A stretch of 64,000 nt of DNA, from the NCBI GenBank assembly GCA_902167985.1, contig CABHNZ010000004.1, forward strand, positions 248,001 through 312,000, given 5' to 3'. This DNA comes from Shinella sp. UYSO24 (GTDB taxonomy: Bacteria > Pseudomonadota > Alphaproteobacteria > Rhizobiales > Rhizobiaceae). Of this stretch, positions 58,873-64,000 are shown in pieces; position 1 is the stretch's first letter, and every line of letters starts with the position of its first letter. The notes under the pieces are model-generated. The model was not told the DNA's origin. It worked only from the letters and a program-made list of their open reading frames with translations, and searched no databases. A program made the position numbers and the translations under genes.

Positions 58873-59317
58873 CTTACGCTTCCTCCCCTGGCCGCTCCCA
58901 GCACACGGCATTTGCCGCTCACATGCCGGAAATCATCTGCCAGCAAGGGATTTCGCGCCTTCCGGCCCGTTTTCAAGTCGCGCGCAACATAGTTTTGACT
59001 ACCCGTATAGTCAAGGCGTTCCGGGGGCTGCACACAGGCGAAGTTAACTCAACAAATTCAGAGATTTGCGTTGCAGTGCGGGATATCGCGCCAAACCTTT
59101 GCGCGAAATGGCGCCGATATGCCGCAGGCAAGATGCTCCCGCCACCACCATAGGTCGCCGGAGGCCGAAGAAATCAATTCAGCAGGGGCCGCGACGCCAT
59201 TCAAACATGGCATTCTCTACCCTGGCCACGCGGTGAAGCGTCGCAGGAGCCGCGTTTTCGGCGGCAGACGGCGACACCTGCCCTTCCCGGCCAGCGACCA
59301 CGCAGATTGGCGTCGAA
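58873..59317. other. Intergenic region between kup and the ATP synthase operon
   Basis: About 445 bp carrying the atp promoter (58987-59015); no gene supported. It has more A/T around 59040-59100. I see nothing in the remainder. Confidence 0.5.
58987..59015 (-). promoter_or_regulatory. ATP synthase operon promoter
   Basis: On the minus strand CTTGAC-N17-CTATGT matches the alphaproteobacterial housekeeping consensus (CTTGAC-N17-CTATAT) at 5 of 6 in the -10. It lies ~115 bp before atpI. The -35 overlaps the inverted repeat TTGACTA-N6-TAGTCAA (58995-59014). Confidence 0.65.
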
Positions 59318-61217
59318 TCAGATGATGACGTGGGAGCCCAGCTCCACCACCCGGTTTGCCGGCAGGTGGAAATAGTCGGACGGATCGGTCGCGGCGTTGG
59401 CGAGCCCGATGAACAGGCGATCCTGCCAGATGGGCATGCCGGATTCCGCGTCCGGCACGAGCTTGCGCCTGCCCAGATAGAAGGATGTCGACATGATATC
59501 GAACTTGAAGCCGGTCTTGCGTAGATAGGCGAGCGCCTGCGAGACATTGTGCGACTGCATGAAGCCGAAGCGCAGCTCGATCAGGGTGAAGCGATCCGAC
59601 AGTTTCTCGACACGGAAACGCTCGTCGATCGGGACGCGGGGCTTGTTGACCGTGGTGATGGTCAGGACCACGTTCTTCTCATGCAGGACGTGGTTGTGCT
59701 TTATATTATGCAACAGCGCCGCAGGCGCGTCTCCGGATCGCCGGTCAAGAAGATCGCGACGCCCGGAACCTGAACCGGGGCGTGATCGCTCTTCTTCTCC
59801 ACCATCGGGATGAAGGTCTTCAGCGGCACGTCGATACGGCGGGTCTTGTCGAAAAGAATGGCAGCGCCACGGCGCCAGGTCCACATCACTATGGTGAAGA
59901 TGGTCGCCATCATCACCGGCACCCAGCCGCCATCATGGATTTTCAGAAGGTTGGCGCCGAGGAAGACGACTTCAAGCGCGAGCAGCGGCGCAAGCGTTGC
60001 GATGGCAAGCGTCTGCGGCCAGTTCCATTTCAGCCGGACGAATTCGAAGGCCATCAGCGTCGTCACCACCATGCGCCGGTGACGGAGATGCCATAGGCGG
60101 TGGCTAGTGCATCGGAACTTTCAAAGCCCAGAACAAGCGTGATGACGCCGACGAGAAGCAGCGTGTTGACCGCCGGCAGGAAGATCTGCCCGGTATTGGT
60201 TTCCGAGGTGAAGAGGATCTGCATGCGCGGCAGATAGCCGAGATGGATCGCCTGACGCACCAGCGAGAAGGCGCCGGTAATGACGGCCTGGCTGGCGATG
60301 ATCGTGGCGGCCGTCGCAAGGATGACGACCGGCAGCAGCGCCCATTTGGGAAACATCAGGAAGAAGGGATCCGACATGGCTTCCGGATGCTGGAGAACCA
60401 GCGCGCCCTGGCCGAGATAATTAAGAGTGAGCGCCGGGAAGACGAGCGTGAACCATGCCCACTGGATCGGCCGACGGCCGAAATGGCCAAGGTCGGCATA
60501 GAGTGCTTCTGCACCCGTGACCGTCAGGAAGACCGCACCCAGAACGACGATGCCGACGAAGCTCTCGTTCAGCATGAATTGCAGCGCATACCAGGGATTA
60601 ATGGCCGAGAGGATGCTGACATCGTCGAAAATATGGACGATGCCGGCGCCGCCCATGACGATGAACCAGAGCGCCGTAATCGGCCCGAAGAAGCGGGCGA
60701 CCATGCCGGTGCCCTTCGACTGGATGGCGAAAAGCGCAATCAGGATGACGACCGAGATCGGCAGGACGGCACTGTGCAGGCTCGGCGCCACGAGCTTCAG
60801 CCCTTCGACCGCCGACATAACCGAGAGCGCCGGCGTGATCATCGCATCGCCGAGGAAAAGGGCGGCACCGATCAGGCCGAGCAGCATGAGGAAGGCACGG
60901 TGGCCGCTGACCGACTTCGTCAGCAGAGCGAGCAGCGACAGCGTGCCGCCTTCGCCATCGTTATCGGCGCGCAGAAGGAAGAGCACATATTTGAAGGTGA
61001 CGATGATCGTCAGCGTCCAGACCATCAGCGAGATCAGCCCGATGATCTCCAGCTGGGTCAGGCCATCGCTGGCGACCGGCTTCAGCGCCTCACGAAAGGC
61101 ATAGAGCGGGCTGGTGCCGATATCGCCATAAACGACGCCGATCGAGCCCAGCGCCAGGGCAAACAGGCTCTGCGTCTTCGTCTTGTCGGCAGCATGATGT
61201 TCTGCGGGATGGCCCAT
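59318..61217 (-). CDS. kup: Kup potassium uptake protein (two frameshifts)
   Basis: About 633 residues with 12 helices and a cytoplasmic C-terminal. Family marks: [51 protein letters not shown], and [12 protein letters not shown] near the end. A K+/H+ symporter of the inner membrane. The frame breaks near 60072 (GCCATG reads GCATG) and near 59725 (ACGGCG reads ACGCG); restored, it has 634 codons. ATG 61217 is chosen; the frame is open to 61322. Confidence 0.91.
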
Positions 61218-61231
61218 GGGGTGCCTGGCGA

Positions 61232-62203
61232 TTAAAGCCAGCCTTTCCAGCGAAAGATGAAAAACGGAATGATGGCGGACATGATCATGCCCATAATCGC
61301 CAAGGGATAGCCCAGATGCCATTCGAGTTCCGGCATGAAGTGAAAGTTCATCCCGTAGATCGAGGCGACCAGCGTTGGCGGCAGGAAGACGACGGAGGCA
61401 ATCGAGAAGATCTTGATGATGGCATTCTGCTCGACATTGATGAGGCCGAGCGAGGCATCAAGAAGGAATGCTATGTTGCCGGCGATGAAGGCGGCATGTT
61501 CGGAGAGCGTTTCGACATCATGGGCGACGGTGCGACACAGGCTATCGTCCTTCTTGTCGTCGCGGATCGAAGGAACGTTCTGCAGAAAGGTCAAAAGGCG
61601 GGAGAGCGATCCCAGGCTGTCGCGCACCTTGCCCACCAGACGGTGGAATTCGGCGATGTCGGCCAGCTTGTCTTCCAGAAAGCGCGGCGGACGACGGCTG
61701 CCGCGATTGCGGAAGATATCGGCCGAGAGCCGGTCGATATGGTCTACCGTATGTTCAAGGATCTCGGCGGTGCGGTCTGCAATTGTCTCGAGGAGCTTGC
61801 ACAGCATGGTCTCGCCGTCACGCACATCGGCCGAGCTGCGGGCAAGCGCGGCGATGAACAGCTGAAAGCTCTTCGGCTCGGCATAGCGGACCGTCAACAG
61901 GCGGCCACCGGTCATGATGAAGGCGACATCGGTCAATTGCGGATCAGGACCGTCGGCCCGATAGACGAGCGAGGCCGTCATGAAGACAGAGCCCTTCTCG
62001 ATATAGAGGCGGCTCGACGGCTCGATATCCTTCAGGTCGTCGCGCGTCGGCACTTCGATGCCGAGCAATTTCTCCACATAGGCATCTTCTTGCGCAGTCG
62101 GGCTCAGAAGATCCAGCCAGACGATATCGTCCGGCAGTCGCTCAAGCTGATCTGAGGGGGAAAGCGGCTTTGGCGCGCCGGAGGCACTGTAGGCGTTGAT
62201 CAA
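61232..62203 (-). CDS. corA: CorA-family magnesium/metal ion transporter
   Basis: 323 residues, a long cytoplasmic domain and two C-terminal helices with the YGMN filter motif in [18 protein letters not shown]. Transports Mg2+ or other divalent cations. It lies 14 bp before kup on the same strand and may be co-transcribed. Confidence 0.9.
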   Translation of the reverse strand: MINAYSASGAPKPLSPSDQLERLPDDIVWLDLLSPTAQEDAYVEKLLGIEVPTRDDLKDIEPSSRLYIEKGSVFMTASLVYRADGPDPQLTDVAFIMTGGRLLTVRYAEPKSFQLFIAALARSSADVRDGETMLCKLLETIADRTAEILEHTVDHIDRLSADIFRNRGSRRPPRFLEDKLADIAEFHRLVGKVRDSLGSLSRLLTFLQNVPSIRDDKKDDSLCRTVAHDVETLSEHAAFIAGNIAFLLDASLGLINVEQNAIIKIFSIASVVFLPPTLVASIYGMNFHFMPELEWHLGYPLAIMGMIMSAIIPFFIFRWKGWL

Positions 62204-62429
62204 TCTTTGTCTCCGGCCGGACGGTTTCGGCCTCGAATGGAATGCAAACGCAAGATCCTCAAGCCGGACGGCGGCCTGTTCCCGGCCGTCAAACGCGGCG
62301 GGACGCGCCTATAAAGACACCGTCCATCAAAATCAAGGCCGGACGACATGGCCCTTCAGCAGCATGGACCGCGCCGCCGCGATGTTCAAGCCTGCCGATG
62401 CAGGAGAGACCACCTCCCCGACCTTGTGA

Positions 62430-63686
62430 TTATTCGAAGATGATTGCCGGCGGCTTGCGGACTTCTCGGCTGGAAATCTGCTCCCAGACCCTGGCTGCAA
62501 TCTCGCGGTAGACGGCGGCCGATGCTCCAGCGGGATCGGAGACGACGACCGGTGTTCCGGCGTCTGAATGCTCGCGGATATCCATCGTCAGCGGCACTTC
62601 GCCGAGGAAAGGCACGCCGATCCTCTCGGCCTCGGCGCGCGCGCCGCCATGGCCGAAGATATCGTAACGCTTGCCCGTGTCCGGCGCGAGGAAATAGCTC
62701 ATGTTCTCGATGATGCCGAGAAGCGGTATCTCGACCTTCCTGAACATGGCGATACCCTTGCGGGCGTCTGCCAGCGCCAGATCCTGCGGGGTGGAGACAA
62801 TGACGGCACCGGCCAGCGGGACCTGCTGGGCCATGGTCAGCTGCACGTCGCCCGTGCCGGGCGGCATGTCGACGATCAGCACATCGAGATCGCCCCAGGC
62901 GACTTCCCGCAACATCTGCAGCAGCGCCGACTGCACCATCGGGCCGCGCCAGATCATGGCGGTTTCCTCATCGACGAGGAAGCCCATGGACATGGCCTTC
63001 AGGCCGTAATTTTCCATGGGCTTGATGTAGCGGCCATCGATCTGCTGCGGACGACCGGAAATCTTCAGGAGCTTCGGCACCGAGGGGCCGTAGATATCGG
63101 CATCGAGCAGGCCGACGCGAAGACCGTTTGCCAGAAGACCGAGGGCCAGATTGACGGCGGTCGTCGACTTGCCGACGCCGCCCTTGCCGGAAGCGACGGC
63201 AACGATGGCGCCAACGCCGGGCACGCCGATCTTTTCGCGCGGGCCATGGGAAGCCCCCTGCTGCCCCGGTTGTCCGGGGGCAACTTTGCCAGAACCGGGC
63301 TGCCCTGCACCGGACTGGCCAGAACCGGGCTGGCCAGAACCGGGATTGGTGGGGGCCGGTCTTGCGGCACCTGCCGGAGCGGCCGTGCGGGCTGCGGCCG
63401 GCCGGGCCGGCGGCGCGTTGTCGGAAGAGCCGGCCTTGCGATCGGCCGTCAGCGTCACCAGCGCGCCACGCACGCCATCGATCGCCTTCACCGCATCTTC
63501 GGCCGCGCGGCGAAGACCTTCCATCGCATTTGCCTGTGCGGCGGGCACCGTGATCGAGAAATAGACTTTGGCATCGGAAATGAAGACTTCCGACAGCATG
63601 CCTCTGGACACCAGATTGCCCGCTTCACCGGGAACGCCGACGCCTGCCAGCACTGCCAGAACCTGATCCTTGGTAACGTCTGCCAT
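62430..63686 (-). CDS. Mrp/ApbC iron-sulfur cluster carrier P-loop ATPase
   Basis: 418 residues. An N-terminal MIP18/DUF59-like domain (~1-85), a Gly/Pro/Gln-rich linker (~95-150), and the Mrp ATPase with deviant Walker A ASGKGGVGKSTTAVNLA, DADIYGPSVPKLL, VDMPPGTGDVQLTMAQ and IGVPFLGEVPLTMDIR. Loads Fe-S clusters on apoproteins. ATG 63686 has GGGAG. The linker holds G-x-G-x-x pentapeptides coded by a 15-bp repeat. The metal-binding CxxC usually seen near the C-terminus of this family is absent: the corresponding segment reads IIENMSYFLAPDTGKRYD. Confidence 0.9.
   Translation of the reverse strand: MADVTKDQVLAVLAGVGVPGEAGNLVSRGMLSEVFISDAKVYFSITVPAAQANAMEGLRRAAEDAVKAIDGVRGALVTLTADRKAGSSDNAPPARPAAARTAAPAGAARPAPTNPGSGQPGSGQSGAGQPGSGKVAPGQPGQQGASHGPREKIGVPGVGAIVAVASGKGGVGKSTTAVNLALGLLANGLRVGLLDADIYGPSVPKLLKISGRPQQIDGRYIKPMENYGLKAMSMGFLVDEETAMIWRGPMVQSALLQMLREVAWGDLDVLIVDMPPGTGDVQLTMAQQVPLAGAVIVSTPQDLALADARKGIAMFRKVEIPLLGIIENMSYFLAPDTGKRYDIFGHGGARAEAERIGVPFLGEVPLTMDIREHSDAGTPVVVSDPAGASAAVYREIAARVWEQISSREVRKPPAIIFE
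63286..63345. repeat. In-frame 15-bp tandem repeat in mrp linker
   Basis: Four units, TTGCCAGAACCGGGC, TGCCCTGCACCGGAC, TGGCCAGAACCGGGC and TGGCCAGAACCGGGA, encode GSGQP-type pentapeptides on the minus strand. A weak fifth unit follows at 63346. Confidence 0.9.
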
Positions 63687-64000
63687 TAAAGAACTCCCGG
63701 CTGCGCCGTCATTTTGAAGCCGGCCCCTGACGGCGATGGCCATACGCCATCGCAGCGCCCGTGCCGGACCGGCGCATTATTGGCGGCGTTTATACAAGCT
63801 GGCGTTTGCGGGGTGCAATAAAAGATTAAAGCCGCCGCCCGATCCGCTGCCATGACGGCGCTTGATCGGACGACGGCTTGTTTTGATACGTCTCTTGGGA
63901 CGCTTTCTTCAGTCCCCTCTGGACCTGGCCCAAGAGAAGCATGAATTGTGCCAGACGAAAAGAGGGAAGATTCCGATAGTTTTTCAACTGCTTGCTGCAG
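63687..64000. other. Region upstream of mrp; no gene recognised
   Basis: 314 bp before the mrp start. I see no conserved reading frame, RNA gene or clear promoter. Confidence 0.5.

Noticed and set aside
2347-61217. Reading the many frame-broken genes as pseudogenes or programmed frameshifts.
   Set aside because: Breaks hit essential genes, all go in the same direction, and most are one base short at homopolymers with no slippery-site context.
1-64000. Genomic island, prophage or insertion sequence.
   Set aside because: No integrase, transposase, phage genes, tRNA or flanking direct repeats were found, and base composition looks even by eye.

Overview
The window is GC-rich chromosomal DNA from an alphaproteobacterium, almost certainly a member of the Rhizobiaceae (Rhizobium/Agrobacterium/Ensifer type). 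The evidence is a nearly complete succinoglycan (EPS I) exo cluster in the gene order known from Sinorhizobium meliloti, an F0-only ATP synthase operon (atpI-B-E-b'-b) beside rnhB, and alphaproteobacterial-style promoters. I saw no rRNA, tRNA, phage, IS element or CRISPR array.

Layout. 1-3.0 kb: the end of a phospholipase D gene, a UPF0104/LPG-synthase-like membrane protein, an EEP-family hydrolase and a phosphoribosyltransferase. 3.2-6.7 kb: an XRE-cupin regulator divergent from a flavin monooxygenase, then an aminotransferase. 6.7-9.1 kb: three TadE/TadG-like pilus-associated proteins. 9.2-12.5 kb: a DUF763 protein, a second aminotransferase and a sulfite-oxidase-like molybdoenzyme. 12.5-17.3 kb: a three-subunit PaoABC-type molybdenum hydroxylase and a divergent TetR regulator. 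17.5-20.3 kb: DUF4260, a VOC/PhnB protein and adenine deaminase.

20.4-40.4 kb is the exo cluster: exoP, N, O, M, A, L, K, H and exoT on the minus strand, exoW and exoV on the plus strand, exoU and exoX on the minus strand, then exoY, F and Q on the plus strand. Together these encode precursor supply (ExoN), priming (ExoY), sugar addition (ExoA, L, M, O, U, W), decoration (ExoH, V), flipping (ExoT), polymerisation and export (ExoQ, F, P), trimming (ExoK) and restraint of ExoY (ExoX). exoZ, exoB and exoI are not in the window.

40.6-54.9 kb holds a TetR gene and two minus-strand import/catabolism clusters around a MocR-type regulator: binding protein, polar amino acid ABC transporter and M20 hydrolase on one side; oligopeptide-type ABC transporter, creatinase-like M24 protein and DapA-family aldolase/lyase on the other. 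55.2-63.7 kb is core genome: rnhB, the F0 ATP synthase operon, kup, corA and mrp/apbC.

Two things cut across the whole window. First, 29 single-base losses, placed on both strands and where I could check next to short homopolymers, break 19 genes including atpE, atpF', oppB and kup. These look like sequencing or assembly errors, so broken genes are annotated over their full span. Second, degenerate tandem repeats with a period near 15 bp occur at five separate places (5.4, 16.7, 35.4-35.9, 55.9 and 63.3 kb), with a related 17-bp pair at 37.6 kb. They sit at gene edges, linkers or intergenic gaps, and are the most unusual feature of the window.
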